Source of the DNA: Gnetum montanum | Lineage: Eukaryota; Streptophyta; Gnetopsida; Gnetales; Gnetaceae | Direction of reading: 5' to 3' | DNA: 64,000 nt | Assembly: GCA_015680685.1 (NCBI GenBank) | Contig: MNCI01007783.1 | Coordinates: forward strand, 183,922 to 247,921 | Shown here: piece by piece, positions 37,321 through 49,306 of the stretch | Layout of the letters: every line of letters begins with the position of its first letter | Numbering within the stretch: position 1 is the stretch's first letter | Made by a program: the position numbers and the translations under genes | Notes under the pieces: generated by a model | What the model saw: only the letters and a program-made list of their open reading frames with translations | Told to the model about the DNA's origin: nothing | The model's database searches: none

Positions 37321-37929
37321 ATTTTAACATTAAATACTATTCTTGTTTCTATGTAGTTTAAAGCTTTAAATCTATTGAAACGTTTAGGGATTATGAAGAT
37401 GAGTTTCTAGCAGCAACAAAGTTGATTAACTTATGTGGATATTAATTATATTATTTAGTTGTTAGGTTTGGTATCTTAATTTTTTTATGTAATTTGAATT
37501 TTGGAGCTAGAAGACTTTGAACTACAAGTTAAGATAGAACTAACATTTCCTTATTTTCAAAAATAAACATCAATTATATTATTTTTATTAATAAATTTCA
37601 AGCATGAATAACTTTAATCTAGGAGTTTATTTGAGACTAAATTAGTGTCATTTGGAACATCTTCTAGCATACTTCCTAATTTTGAAATTTGTTTTACTTT
37701 TTGGTATTTAAATTTTATTAGTTACATTAGATTCTAATTTTAATATTTTTATTTTTATTTAATTATAAAAATACTTTGTAAGAAATTTCGTTGTACCATT
37801 TTATTCTATTTTCTTTATGCACATTAAAACTATTTTTATTAGTTAGTTTGATCTAGGATAAATGTAGATTCATAGGGTTTATATAAATGTTATTAGTTAT
37901 TTATAGGTTATTATAGATAATTAATTCAT

Positions 37930-38960
37930 GTGTTATCATACGATCATTGTAAATGTTAAAAGATATGTTAATCAACAATATCTTTTATCAAGCTTTTAGG
38001 TACTATGCTACAATCCATGCTTGACACATGAAATTTTTCAAGTAGTATTTAGATGGAATCATTATACTATAAAACATATAATCACTTAAAAATATCTCAT
38101 TGATAGAACTCAAGGTTTATACCGAAAAAGAAAATATCTACTTTATATATTTTTCTAAGGCCTATGATTTTATCATTTGAATCAAGTTGAAGGTACTTGG
38201 AAAATTTAAAAGTTCCTAGCACACTATTATTTGTTATCAAAAATTGTATAAAAAGGTATACATTTAATTTAGGAATGAATAAGAAAATTTTTTATTTACT
38301 ACTTTTGTTAGTGTTAAACAAAGATGTCATCTTTCACCTACATTATGTGGGTTTTTTATTGATGAACTTAAATAGTGGATGCATAAAATACTAACTTAAT
38401 TTTCAGTTATAATTAAAGGTAGTATCCAAGATTCTAAAAGTGGATGCTTCCAAGATGTTGTTAGAGGTTGAAGCTATTTGTCAATTTATAGTCTATACTC
38501 ATAGCCTTAATGACTTTTAATTCTAATCAGAGGTAGTATCCAAGATTCTAAGAGTGGATGCATTCAAGATGTTATTAGAAGTTGAAGCTATTTTTCAGTT
38601 TGTAAACTATACTCATAATCTTTCTACATATTTATTGGATATATTCTTGGAAAAAAGTGATGATGGAAACCCATCATAAAGGGTGGCTTCATGATGAAGT
38701 TCTATGGTTTAATAAATGAAATAATCAAGAGCACATTCTTTGTTTTATGAATTGCAAAAACAAGTGTTATTCCAAAAACTTTGAGAGAATGTGGAATGAA
38801 ATAAACATTTTTGTTTGAATAGTATCAAGGAGGTCTTAATTTTGAAGGTAAACTATTTATCTCTTTCTATTCCTCATCATTTACGATGCACAACTAGAAT
38901 AGCATGAATGGGATCTCATTGTCTAAGAGTTGAAACAAATAGATGACTCAAAATACCTCA
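37930..38960 (+). mobile_element. L1-type LINE fragment with internal deletion and tandem duplication
   Basis: Plus-strand RT pieces: IELKVYTEKEN and IYFIYFSKAYD (38105-38170), then an open stretch at 38197-38394 in which another frame reads CHLSPTLCGFFIDELK, the L1 RT block. The YADD-containing part is deleted. The C-terminal part follows as a 114-bp tandem duplication (38417-38530 and 38531-38645) encoding SKMLLEVEAICQF and FKMLLEVEAIFQF. It ends about 650 bases before the second CEP-like gene. Confidence 0.7.
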
Positions 38961-38999
38961 CAGACACCAATATTTTAAATTTTATTAACATGTTTGTCT

Positions 39000-39516
39000 T
39001 TGCTTTTACCATTTTAATTTGCCAATCACTCAAGTTGGCTTGACCTAAACTTTTGCCCACTACTAAAGCAACTTGGAATATATAGGTATCATATAGAATG
39101 AAAATTCTAAAAAGTGTACCGATGGGTCATTGCATAAGTAGATAGTAAACCATCTTGAACTCCCTGACAAACATTGAGTAAACTGCACAGTACCAACCAT
39201 GTAAGTTTTTGGGTGTCTGGCACAATCTCGACCAATACTTGACCTTTTGAATATTTCGTATTCAACTATTCATAAGAGTGACCCAGCAAACCAACCGCAA
39301 ACTTACCTTAAATTTCCTTTATAGACAACGTATCTCTGACACATTTTTGCGGGCTGTCCTATATATGACTTTATGGCTTGTTCCTGGTTCATTCACAGTT
39401 TCAGAAACCTGTTCTAATTCATGATTTTGTCAGGAAGTGGTTTTAGACCTACAAAAATAGTCGCTAATGGCTGCTTTTTTGGTGGTCTCATCATTCAGTC
39501 AATCCCTCTTCATGCG
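39000..39516. other. Upstream region of the 39626 gene
   Basis: Low-copy sequence without transposon signatures, more GC-balanced than its surroundings. A TATA-like CTATATATG is near 39358-39367 in addition to the family's conserved box at 39517. This is the likely promoter region. Confidence 0.4.
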
Positions 39517-39528
39517 TTTCTAAATACC
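39517..39528 (+). promoter_or_regulatory. TATA-like box of the CEP-like gene at 39626
   Basis: TTTCTAAATACC about 100 bases before the ATG. It corresponds in position and sequence to TTTAAATA at 17608 and 20355. Confidence 0.5.
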
Positions 39529-39625
39529 AAGTTCACACCGTACTATGTTCTCATCACATATTTTGTTTCCTCAGTTGTTTATTTAGAGAGCACATTGATA
39601 CTCTTATTCAGATTTAGATTAAGCA

Positions 39626-39931
39626 ATGGCATGTGGCGTTTCAAGAGTGAAGTTGCTATCTCTGGTGATCATGGTGTCAACGATGTTTTCAGTTATAGTA
39701 GCTGACCTCGTAAAACTCAAGCACAAACATACCTACAATCAAAAATACAATGACAGCAGCGATCAAAATCTTAGTCAAAGAGAATTGACATTGGTGTTCA
39801 CGAGGAAATCCAATGTTGGATGTGGAATAGATGCAGCGGTCCTGCTAAATGTCAAGGTTAAGTCTAAGCATAGCCCAGGCATTGGTCATTCTACTCCTCT
39901 CTGTGCACTCACTAATTGCACCAACAGTTGA
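39626..39931 (+). CDS. CEP-like secreted peptide hormone precursor, 101 aa
   Basis: An intact 101-residue precursor without introns. Residues 1-26 form a signal peptide (short basic start MACGVSRVK, then LLSLVIMVSTMFSVIVA). A hydrophilic, Lys/Asn/Ser-rich spacer follows (about 27-75). Near the C-terminus, KSKHSPGIGH (ending at His 88) carries the SPG.GH core of CEP peptides, followed by a 13-residue tail, STPLCALTNCTNS. CEPs are cleaved from such precursors, hydroxylated on proline, and signal nitrogen status and root growth through leucine-rich-repeat receptor kinases. The tail aligns without gaps to that of the 17704 gene (S.PL.A.T...N). The classical F-R-P-T part is missing, so this may be a divergent CEP or a PIP-like relative. 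It has lost 3' similarity to other genes here and is flanked by LINE fragments on both sides. Length, signal peptide and C-terminal motif all fit a peptide hormone precursor. Confidence 0.75.
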   Translation: MACGVSRVKLLSLVIMVSTMFSVIVADLVKLKHKHTYNQKYNDSSDQNLSQRELTLVFTRKSNVGCGIDAAVLLNVKVKSKHSPGIGHSTPLCALTNCTNS

Positions 39932-39939
39932 TTCATCCT

Positions 39940-40529
39940 TGAAATTGAAAGTGTTTTAATTACATATCCTTTGATAGGATAATAGATTTATTAGGTATCC
40001 TTTTCTATCATATGATATGATGAAACTTTGGGCTGGTATACATATATATAAATAATTGTACTGTTTCTATTTACATAACATAGAAGTTTAAGACTGGTGG
40101 CCATGACCATTGGTCAGTTGGTTACCTGTATGCCTTGAATGCAACTAGTGCTGAGTTCTAACTACTAGTGTAGCATACTTTTCCTTTAGCTATATACTAA
40201 TATTATGATGAAGTGTTCAAGATCTATCATGATTATATCAAAAACTTGTAATAACTCTTTATGGTCTCATAATAATGTAATTAAGCATTTTCATTTGCAT
40301 ACCAATATAGCTATATGATTTTTTTAAGAGATTACATTTACTATGATTTTTAATACATTTAAGCATTCATGTTAGTTATAATTTCATTTTTTAACATTCT
40401 TTTACAAAATTGAAGACAAAAAAAAGCCTACTTTAAAATTGCTTTGATTATCTCACAAATGTGTGATGGCGATAAATGTTAATGATAAATCATATTTATT
40501 TTAATTGTAAATTGTACTACATTAACATA
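39940..40529. other. 3' flank of the 39626 gene
   Basis: No coding signal. AT-rich, with a short (TA)n tract near 40040-40055. No canonical AATAAA lies in the first 100 bases after the stop. Confidence 0.4.
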
Positions 40530-42700
40530 TATAAAATTGAAGTTGAAGTATTATGTCCCAAGACCCATATGATCTCTATGATAGATATTACATTTTCGTG
40601 CAAAATAAAGGCACTCTACAAATTGACAAAGCACTAATAGGGGCAACAAAGAACAAATCATGAAAGGTTTTTCACTATAACCTTTCTTAAATGGGTAATC
40701 AAAAAATAAATAAATGCATGTAACTAATCTTTAAGGGCTCCTCACCTACACACCCTAAATGTGCACTTTGGGAGTAAAATCCATCTTCCACTTTTAATTC
40801 TAAGATGATGTAAACTTAACTAAAACTCATTGATGACACTTAGATACTTAATTGGAATAGTAGCCTAGAGATAGTGAGTTTCTACATCTAGTTCATTATA
40901 TCTAATGTTATATAAGTAAACTTGTATCTTAGGATCTTGCTTGATTAGGTGGCGAATATGCATAGGACTTTGTTTCATGTCCTACCAAGAGATGTTTCAT
41001 TTTTTAACCATTACATTTACTAAAAATACCAATTGAGGTGGTCTTATGAATCCTTAAAAAGTAATTAGAGAATTTGTCTTGGCTTAAAATATGCAAGTTA
41101 CGAGTGTATGTAATGAATTGGTACAAGGTTTTTGCTTCTAAAGGTAATAAATTGCATTCCAAATATAATGTTGAGTAAAGTGTTTGCATATTTACCTTTA
41201 ACTCATGGGGAATATATATTGTACTTTTTAAATATCTTTTCAAAGTTTAGCATTGACTCTAAGTCTCTACAGAGCATATTTATACAATACAATAGGATAA
41301 ATGATAGTTTAAAAGTTTTATTTTTTGATCTTCCAAGCCCATAGTTCTAAATCCTTGCACTTGCTTTTGAAAGGATATAGAACACTAAAACTTGATACTA
41401 TTCTCTCTTTGATTTACTTTCCCGATATGTAATTGTTTATATTAATGAGACCCAAATATTTAAAAGAATATACAATTTGCATATTGGTCCCTCCAAAATG
41501 AAAGTTATAATAGGTATTTCTTGTACCTTAGACCATCAATTTGGTTTTATCCACATTTACTCAAAGACCAAATGATGGAAAATAATTTTAAGAAATTTAC
41601 AACATAGTTTACATACCACCTCCAATATTGGAGATCAAGGCAATGTTATCTACATACAAAAGAAAATTCACTACTTATGATCCAATTTTGATAGCAAGAC
41701 TCTATTGCCCATTTTATAACCATTACTATGTTTCATCAATAAATATACCAAAGAGAGTTTGAGAAAGTGAAAAACCTTGCTTAACTATAATTTTTCTCTA
41801 GAATTGAATTTTTTTTTCTAAATTACTATGTGTAATTTCAGTAATTACTTCATCATATAATCTTTTAGTTGTAATAAAATTTTAAGGAAGGCCAATTTTA
41901 TGTAAACACAATTAGCATTTTTTCCAAAACATGGAAAATCAATAAAAAATAATAACTATTTTGCAAGGTTTTTTTTGCAAATTTCATGTTGTGTCTTAGA
42001 GTAACTAAGTGATTAATAGTGAAGTGATTTTGCTAAAACCTATTTGACACCTTGTCCTAACTTAGTTAACTTCATCCTAAGAACTTATTCTCTTTTCTAG
42101 TAGAATACCTAACAACATAGAAAAAATATTACTCATAACTATCATTTAAGAATTTTTCAAATTATTTTTACCCCTTTTTTATATAACAAGATAGCATTAC
42201 TCGTTTCACAATGTTGATTTAATTCTTAATTCATTGTTGAATTTTTTCTCTCCCAAATTTCTCTATGAATAGCATGTCTTGTCTATTTTAATAATTATGC
42301 ATATAATCTATATGAATCTACAATTACATAATAGCTTTTTAATACCCTTTGTGACTTCATCAAGAGTAAATTGGAGAGGTGCTTGTTGTACAGTAGTAGT
42401 AGAATTATCATCCTCTCCTATTAATAGTTTATTGTAAAAAGAACAAATATCTTCAAAAAAATTAAATCATGAAGACATTTTATGATGAAAAAATTGTCAA
42501 AATTGTGTAGGCTCCTTATTAATAGTGTAAATAAAATATTTCTACTAGTCTCTCATAAATTTCCTTCTCTTACATCTAATTAAGCATTTATATGCTTTAA
42601 CTAAATTTTGTCTATGATTCTTATTCACATTCTTCAAATTACATTTAGCCTACATACAATCCTCATTAAATCAAGTCTTCTAAGCACTTTGTTACTATGA
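40530..42700 (-). mobile_element. L1-type LINE fragment (decayed)
   Basis: Minus-strand counterpart of the LINE at 49990-52247. Shared blocks include the 3' end (ATCATATGGGTCTTGGGACA, minus strand, near 40550-40575) and the C-terminal segment at 41004-41243 (LPLEAKTLYQFITYTRNLHI). The catalytic box reads YVDN at 41645-41656, with the second Asp lost. Homology continues to about 42640 (minus strand ATTTTTTCATCATAAAATGT). Stops and frameshifts throughout. Confidence 0.75.
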
Positions 42701-43913
42701 ATGCACAACTTACATAGTTACTATAATAAAAAATTATTTAAGTTCTTTATGCTATCTTTTAATATTCCATTCATTATTTGCTGCATCCATATATTTTTCC
42801 TTGACTTTTAGGGTGTCTTTCTCTAAATTTTTTTATTCCTATTTTTTGTAGAGTTTGTTGCCATAATCATATAGAGTTTTTGCTACAAATTCAAATGTTC
42901 CTCAAATAAAAAAATGAGAATAGAAAAAATTTTAGTATAAACTCACTCCAAAAGTGAAGGAAAAATATATAAATGGAAAAATTTATGAATATAGTACATC
43001 ACAAATGGACTCTTGAAAAATGACATAAGGAGCTTGAATATATTTTTATTTCAATAGCTAAGCAAGTTGTGCATTCACAATAATAGGGTGATCAGAAGAC
43101 TTAGTTTGATGAGAATTATGTGCAAGCTACGTAGCAGATTAAGAATGCAAATAAGAGTTACAAACAAAATTTAAAAAGCATATAAATGCTAGAACCAAGA
43201 GAAGGAAATTTATCATGGAGAAATATAAATATTTTGCTTATGTAAATTTTTATTACATGTAAGAAGATTCAAAAGATAATTTTATTTTGCAGATTTTTAG
43301 TAGCCCAATATATTGGATGATGTAAGCAGTTTAGTTAAGAAAACTATTTTATTTCTAATTTTGTAGTTGTGATATCTTTAAAATCTAGATGATTTTTGGG
43401 CTAATGTTAAGCTTGCTAGAAAGCTTGGTTTGCAATCTATGAGCTTGTAAAACTTTAGATCAATTGGATTTTATTCTATCATTTAAATTTGACTTGAAAA
43501 AGGGGTCTCAAATATATTTATTCAACATTCAGAATAGAAATTTTTATTCCGCAAGATGAACATTTTATCAATCCAAAAGATTTATAAAGTGAGTGAATCC
43601 TTGATACAAAGTTCTTACAATAATCTACTACCTAAAAAATTTAGAATTGATTTGATAGTTAAGATTTGTTATACAAGATTGGCCCTAAATGTGATTGTTC
43701 AACTTCTTAGATTAATGAAGTATAATGATGTACAAAACCTTGATGAATTGGTGAATGTGATGAAGAATCAATTGATGAATAAGTAATGAATAATTGTTGA
43801 ATTTGATGAATATGGAGAGAAATTTCATAATCAAATCAATGTTCTTGCTTCACAATTCAAAATACAACATACTATGCCTATCTATTTACACGCATTTGAT
43901 AGAGTCATTATAT
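42700..43913. other. Unassigned, between LINE and Helitron-derived region
   Basis: AT-rich. An open 76-residue stretch at 43556-43786 (plus; KIYKVSESLIQSSYNNLLPKK...) with degraded flanks has no motif I recognise. It could be a retrotransposon gag relic. Confidence 0.3.
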
Positions 43914-43987
43914 ATTTGGCCGAGAGGCCAACTTGTCTCATAGGATAGGGGGGAGAAGAGAGTGGATTTGTCGCACCACATGCAGGG

Positions 43988-44450
43988 GAGCCAAAGAGTC
44001 ACTGCAAGGGAGCTGAATATCTATTCAATTTATGCCCTTGATCCTTGGGCTCCCCATTCATCTTTTCATATTCTCTCATGTGCATGCACCATGTGCAGAG
44101 AAGCCAAAGAGTCCTTGCAAGGGAGGTGAATATTTATTCGATTACAAGGAAGCCAAAGAGTCACTGCAAGCGAGCCAAATTTGAAAATTCAAAAATCTAA
44201 AGAGTCACTGCAAGGGAGCTAAATCTCTATTCTATTGATGCCCCCCGACCCTTGGGTTCCCCATTCGTCTCTTCGTATTTTCTCATGCATATGCACCAGA
44301 TGTACTGGAGCCAAAGAGTCACTACAAGGGAGCTGAATCTCTATCCAATTGATGCCCCTAACCCCTGGGCTTCCCATTCATCTTTTCGTATTCTCTCATG
44401 TCCATGCACCATGTGTAGGGACGTAAAAGACTCATTGTAGGGGAGCCAAA
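43988..44450 (+). repeat. Tandem array around AGCCAAAGAGTCACTGCAAG
   Basis: About six imperfect copies of a G-rich unit with GCCAAAGAGTCACTGCAAGG at 43990, 44103, 44152, 44196, 44311 and 44422. The spacing is irregular (about 45-115 bases), and full units also contain TTGATGCCCC..ACCC.TGGG and TTCCCATTCATCTCTTCGTA. Related copies lie at 47270-47300, 47870-48080 and, inverted, at 54820-54840. Confidence 0.8.
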
Positions 44451-44519
44451 TCTTTATTCGATTGATGCCCCAACCCCTAGGCTTCCAATTTTTTTCCTTG
44501 TATTCCCTTACACGTAGGC

Positions 44520-44915
44520 CTCGACGTGGGTAACCAATGAATATTTATTATTATAAATGATGGGTAATATTGAATAGTTATTATTATTATAAATGGTGAT
44601 GGTTATGATTACAGTAATAATGAATATTTTTTATTATAAATAGTGGGAAATAATGAATATTTATTATTAATAAAAATGATGATAGTTACGATCATGGTGA
44701 TGATTAGGGTGATGATGGTTTTGATGTGGTATAGTATTTATAAATATTGAACTTGGGCATTATCTTACAAGATTAAGAAGTGCAATATTGGAATTTGTGC
44801 ATTTTCAGAAACATGGATCTTGTTGTTATTCATCCCAATAGAGAAGGCGAAGAACACTCTCTTCAAGATCAACAACAATAATCATCTACTGCTATAAGTA
44901 ATACAATTTATGGAG
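44520..44915 (+). repeat. X1 internal repeat, copy 1
   Basis: From TCGACGTGGGTAACCAATGA through AATATTTATTATTATAAATG-type blocks to AGAAGGCGAAGAACACTCTC and CAATCATCTACTGC-like sequence. It is repeated in the same order at 48070-48460. Its last part reads MDLVVIHPNREGEEHSLQD, possibly the N-terminus of the Helitron protein. Confidence 0.7.
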
Positions 44916-45379
44916 GTCATGGCAATGGGCATGCATGTGGGCATGGTCGAAGAAGAGGGTGACCATGGATTATAAAAACTAAAAGTCTAGAATCAATGAC
45001 TGTAGAGGATAGAAGATGATTTCTAAAATGAGAAGCAAAACGACATGAACGACAACGAGAACTAATTCTATGAAATTTAGGAGTATGTAATTTATGCATT
45101 TTTTAATATTTCAAAACAGACATTTATCATAGAAAATTCTTCTCATTTTATTTACATACTTACATTGCATATATTTTCTTAGGTTACGTCAACTTCAAAT
45201 CCCCTCTCATCACTTGGAAATTCATGCAATGTAATGATCCACATTATTGATACTAATAATGTAAATAATCAAGAAGAAATGTAGGTTGGTGTTTTCCCAT
45301 ACTCAAGTTGGTAAATAGTTTAATTCAATATTTATTTTAAATTTTTTAAAAAAATTTGTAGAACATTAGAAATGCATCT

Positions 45380-46330
45380 GTGCTTGTTAATCACACATGA
45401 AGAAGAAAAACAATTACAAGAAGATCAAGAACAACTACATTATAGTGAGAGTGAGCACCAAAAGAGGAACATTGACAAGAAGAAAATTCATTTCATCGAA
45501 TAAATGAAGCTATAGATGTTGCTAGTTCACCAATAATGAAAATGCCTTTTTCAAAACCTATTCAATCTTTCCCAAGATTGCAAAAGGTAAGTACAAAAAT
45601 TGCTCAAGCAATACATAATTTTAATACTACAATTAGAAGTTTTGCAAATCCACATTACTACAATGTATGCAATGAAATGTTTCTTAGCATATTATTGGAT
45701 TCAACCGGAAGTAGAGGACCCACATGCAATAGGTGCATTAAAAAAAAGAAACATAATATTTTTAACAATTTTGTTTGTGAATTAAAATGATTTTTTATTG
45801 AAAATAACATAGATCCTGGTATCCAACCACCTATCCTAGGCTGTTTAACTGAGGTTCAAGATATGTTAATTGCAAAAACTAATCCCATTTTACAAGTTAC
45901 ACATGCAATTGGTGAAGAGTTCAAGTATAAAGGTCACACAATTTGCTTTGCTCAAGATGTCACACAGATTACTAAAAGACTTCCTCTAAAAATTAAAGAC
46001 ATCCTTTTCTTGATATTGAGAAGAGTAGATCAGATGGGCACCAAGTATAATTTCATTGTCAACAAGTGATAGGTGTATGAAGCTTTGATTTTTAAGAAGG
46101 TAAATGATCCATACTATCGAGATGCCAAGATCGATATGCATGCATTAGATGATGCTGTTGATACCGATGATGTCAACATCTTCCATAGCATCCTTTATAT
46201 TTCATTGTCAGAAAAGGATGGAGAAATGAGATTTGAATTTCAAGGTCCTTTGCTTCAAAAAAATGATGAAAACATTATCAATCACACATCGTCAGTTGCA
46301 CAACATGTTGGAATTGGAGGTTGAGAAATA
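45380..46330 (+). pseudogene. Helitron Rep/helicase protein, N-terminal domain remnant
   Basis: Plus-strand pieces match the N-terminal domain of plant Helitron proteins: a Cys pair (GPTCNRCIKKK) at about 45710-45750, then NNIDPGIQPP, LTEVQDMLIAKTNPILQV, FKYKGHTICFAQDVTQITKRL and LILRRVDQMGTKYNF (45863-46069), and VNDPYYRDAKIDMHALDD after one stop (46073-46324). Helitron proteins combine a rolling-circle HUH endonuclease with a PIF1-type helicase; only the region before the Rep domain is visible here. The nicking motifs are absent, so the piece is inactive. The frame is open for 68 and 83 codons around a single stop. Confidence 0.75.
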
Positions 46331-46379
46331 AGGGGTGAACAAAACTCATTATTGTGAAAATAAATCAGTTGCACATCAT

Positions 46380-47400
46380 CGGTTTGGTTAATTTTTTATG
46401 TGTAAATTGTTAATTTTTTATGTGTGTTTTTGTTAATTTTTTATAGTGAATTGTAACGTGTTGAACATTACATTTTGATGATTTTGTACAATTTTCATAG
46501 TTTCACTTCAAGCTGAGGTCCTTTGTCATAAGTACTTAGCATGCTTTCCTATACATTTACATTCCCAATGCACAAACATTCCAAAGTTTGGTTCTGTTCT
46601 TTTTTCAATGCTTTCTAGAGTGGTAGGGAATTCTAAAATTGTAATCTTTTGCTACTATCATGAGTAATATTTTTTGCTATACCTTTCTTTCAATATAAAG
46701 GAACATTTTTAAGTTCATGTTCTCTTTATCTCTTTGTATATTTTGTGTAGGTTTTATCATTTCTATGGTTGTACTTTAAAATTAAGTAGTTACCATGGAG
46801 TAGATGCATTTAGTTGTTATGATTGTGACTACTTTTTTGTTTAGAATATGCATTTTAATAAAATGCAAAAGCATTAGTATCTTTTTTAGCACATGAAAAT
46901 TATTAGCCAATTTGAGATGTTGGCTTGACTTTGGTCATAATATTAACAATTTTTCCTTCGTATTAGGAGGACTTAAAGAGTTCAAATTTGATAATTTTTT
47001 CTTACCTTCTTGCATTCAGTGAGGCATTTTCTTTATGTACATATTCTTTGATTGATTGAATCTAACGGATGATATGGTAAATTTTAACCTAGTAAATTTT
47101 GAAAATGAGAACTTTTGCACCTCTAGCAACCTGGACCCCAGGAAGATCTCTAGCAAGATCATGTTGTGATAATCCTAGACAATGCTGAGGAAAATGACAA
47201 CAAGCTCTCCATCAACGCACATGTCTTGCCATAATCATAAATAACCAATTAGTTATAAATCTCCCCTAGCCAAAGAGTCACTGCAAGAGAACCAATGATT
47301 ATATTTATCTCGGTTATTTATAATGATATATTTATAATCATAAACATAAATGATTATAAACACTTCATCATAAATAAAGTTGGTTATTTACAATCATTTC
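46380..47400 (+). repeat. Segment shared in inverted orientation with X2
   Basis: Matches 54720-55690 as reverse complement, for example GCAACCTGGACCCCAGGAAG near 47128 against CTTCCTAGGCTCTAGGTTGC near 54962, and CAATTTTCATAGTTTCACTT near 46489. Non-coding. It links X1 and X2 as relatives. Confidence 0.75.
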
Positions 47401-47819
47401 ATTATATATATCTTATGGATAATGCTAATTGAGATATAATCATTATGGGTTACCATTATGAATGAAAAAATAATATCTCTAACATTATGGATCATGAGTA
47501 ATATTTCATCATATCTTGGCTTTATTTATTATGAAATGTTTACTGTCCAAATGAATCTTATAATCCATAATATATCCAATTATAATTATAGATTATTGAT
47601 CTAATTATAATAATATCATAAAATTTATTGGATTCCATAATAATTATAATATAATAATTATGAATGAGGTGTTAGCATCACTCATATCTTGTCCATTGTA
47701 ATAATAATGTCAATAAACAAAAGCCCATGATATAATAATAACAATATTTATGCATTTGTAACATGATTATTTATATCTCCATGAATGAATATGCATTACA
47801 AATATATGTAATAGTTCCA

Positions 47820-48460
47820 ATTTAGTTTGATCTCTTTGTATTCCCTCATGTGCATGTGCCACATGCATGGGAGCTAAAGAATTAGTGCAGGGGAGTTGAA
47901 TCTCTACTAAATTAATGTCCCTTAATTCCTAAGCTTCCCATTCATCTCTTTGTATTCCTTCACATGCATGCACCACATACAAGGGAGCTAAAGAGTCACT
48001 CCAAGGGAGTCAAATCTCTGTTCAATTAACACCCCCTGACCCTTGGGCTTCCCATTCATCTCTTCGTATTCCCTCACGTGTAGGGCTCGACGTGGATAAT
48101 AATGAATATTTATTATTTTAAATGGTGGATAATATTGAATATTTATTATTATTATAAATAGTGGTGGTTTCAATTATAGTAATAATGAATATTTATTATT
48201 ATTATAAATGGTAACAATTATGGTTATAGTAATAGGTAACAATCATGGCAATGGTTAAGGTGATGATGGTTACAGTGTGATGCAGTATTTAAAAATATTG
48301 AACTTAGGCATCATGTTACAAGATTAATAGGTGCAATGTTGGAATTCATGCATTTTTAGAAACATGAATCCTACTACTATTAGTCCCAATAGAGAAGGTA
48401 AAGAACACTCTCTTCAAGATTAGCAACAACAATCATCTACTGCGACAAGTAATGCAATCT
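47820..48460 (+). repeat. Second small array plus X1 internal repeat, copy 2
   Basis: Two further units of the array sequence (47820-48080, e.g. GCTAAAGAGTCACTCCAAGG at 47987), then GCTCGACGTGGATAATAATG and the same order of AATATTTATTATTATTATAA blocks as at 44520-44915, ending in AGAAGGTAAAGAACACTCTC near 48392. An internal segmental duplication of about 0.5-0.6 kb. Confidence 0.7.
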
Positions 48461-48770
48461 TTGCTTATATGTGAAGGTGTAAGGGTAATGCTTACATTTA
48501 ACCTTTGGCCTGAAACATGATTAGTGTATGGTGCACTTGGCATAATTCACAATATTATATATCTTTAAGGTAAATAGCCACCTGCATTACCATTATACAT
48601 TATTGTTGATTTTGATTCCTACATTGGATGTGTCTTTGATAATAGTAATCCCCATCAGGTGCCAATTGTACCTATGGTCTAAGGATCATCTCGTTAGTTA
48701 CCATTACGGTTGGCATGGGTCATGACTATTCATAAATCTTAAGAAATGACACTAGATAAGGCTACTATTA

Positions 48771-48875
48771 ATGTTTGTTGCATTATCTAAAGTCAATACC
48801 ATTGATTCTTTAAAGATTCATCCTCCTTTTCATGTGCAAAGATATAGAAATATTTCAGATGCTAAACATCTCTAA
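48771..48875 (+). pseudogene. Helitron helicase C-terminal end, X1 copy
   Basis: The plus strand reads FVALSKVNTIDSLKIHPPFH, VQRYRNI and DAKHL before a stop. FVALSRV is helicase motif VI of the PIF1/Helitron helicase. The same end occurs three times in X2 on the minus strand. The following 200 bases, to about 49060, also match the sequence between those copies. Confidence 0.7.
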
Positions 48876-49239
48876 AATAGAATTGCACAAGAAGTTCATT
48901 TTGCTCAGTTCGAGAATTCGGGATATTGAGTTTACACTTATCATTGTATTTTGCCTTTTGCTCAATCCTATTATACAGATTTGTAATGTTTGTTGCAATA
49001 ATTGTGCAATCTATTCCTTCATCAACATATACGAAATATATAAACTTTTATTTTAACCAATTTATNTATTTTTGAGCATTATTTATGCAAAAGATTTATT
49101 TCTCAAAAACACCATGAACAAACAAAGAAAGAGCAAATTTAACTAAGAGGGTAAAACTAAACTGTGTAAGTGGTAGAGAAACAGAGGAGAGATGAGTGAT
49201 TCCATTTTTAGTTATCTTGTTACCTCGTCTAGTAGTCGG

Positions 49240-49275
49240 GCTTGGTTAACATCATTTTTTTTAAAATCATCTCGA

Positions 49276-49306
<31 letters not shown>

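Noticed and set aside
39421-39705. 94-codon open frame overlapping the CEP-like gene
   Set aside because: It is in another frame, ends inside the gene and covers the promoter region; the 39626 frame has the signal peptide and hormone core.
43988-44450. Spaced repeats looking like a CRISPR array
   Set aside because: The unit lengths and spacings are irregular, the spacers are themselves repeated, and the context is a plant transposon.
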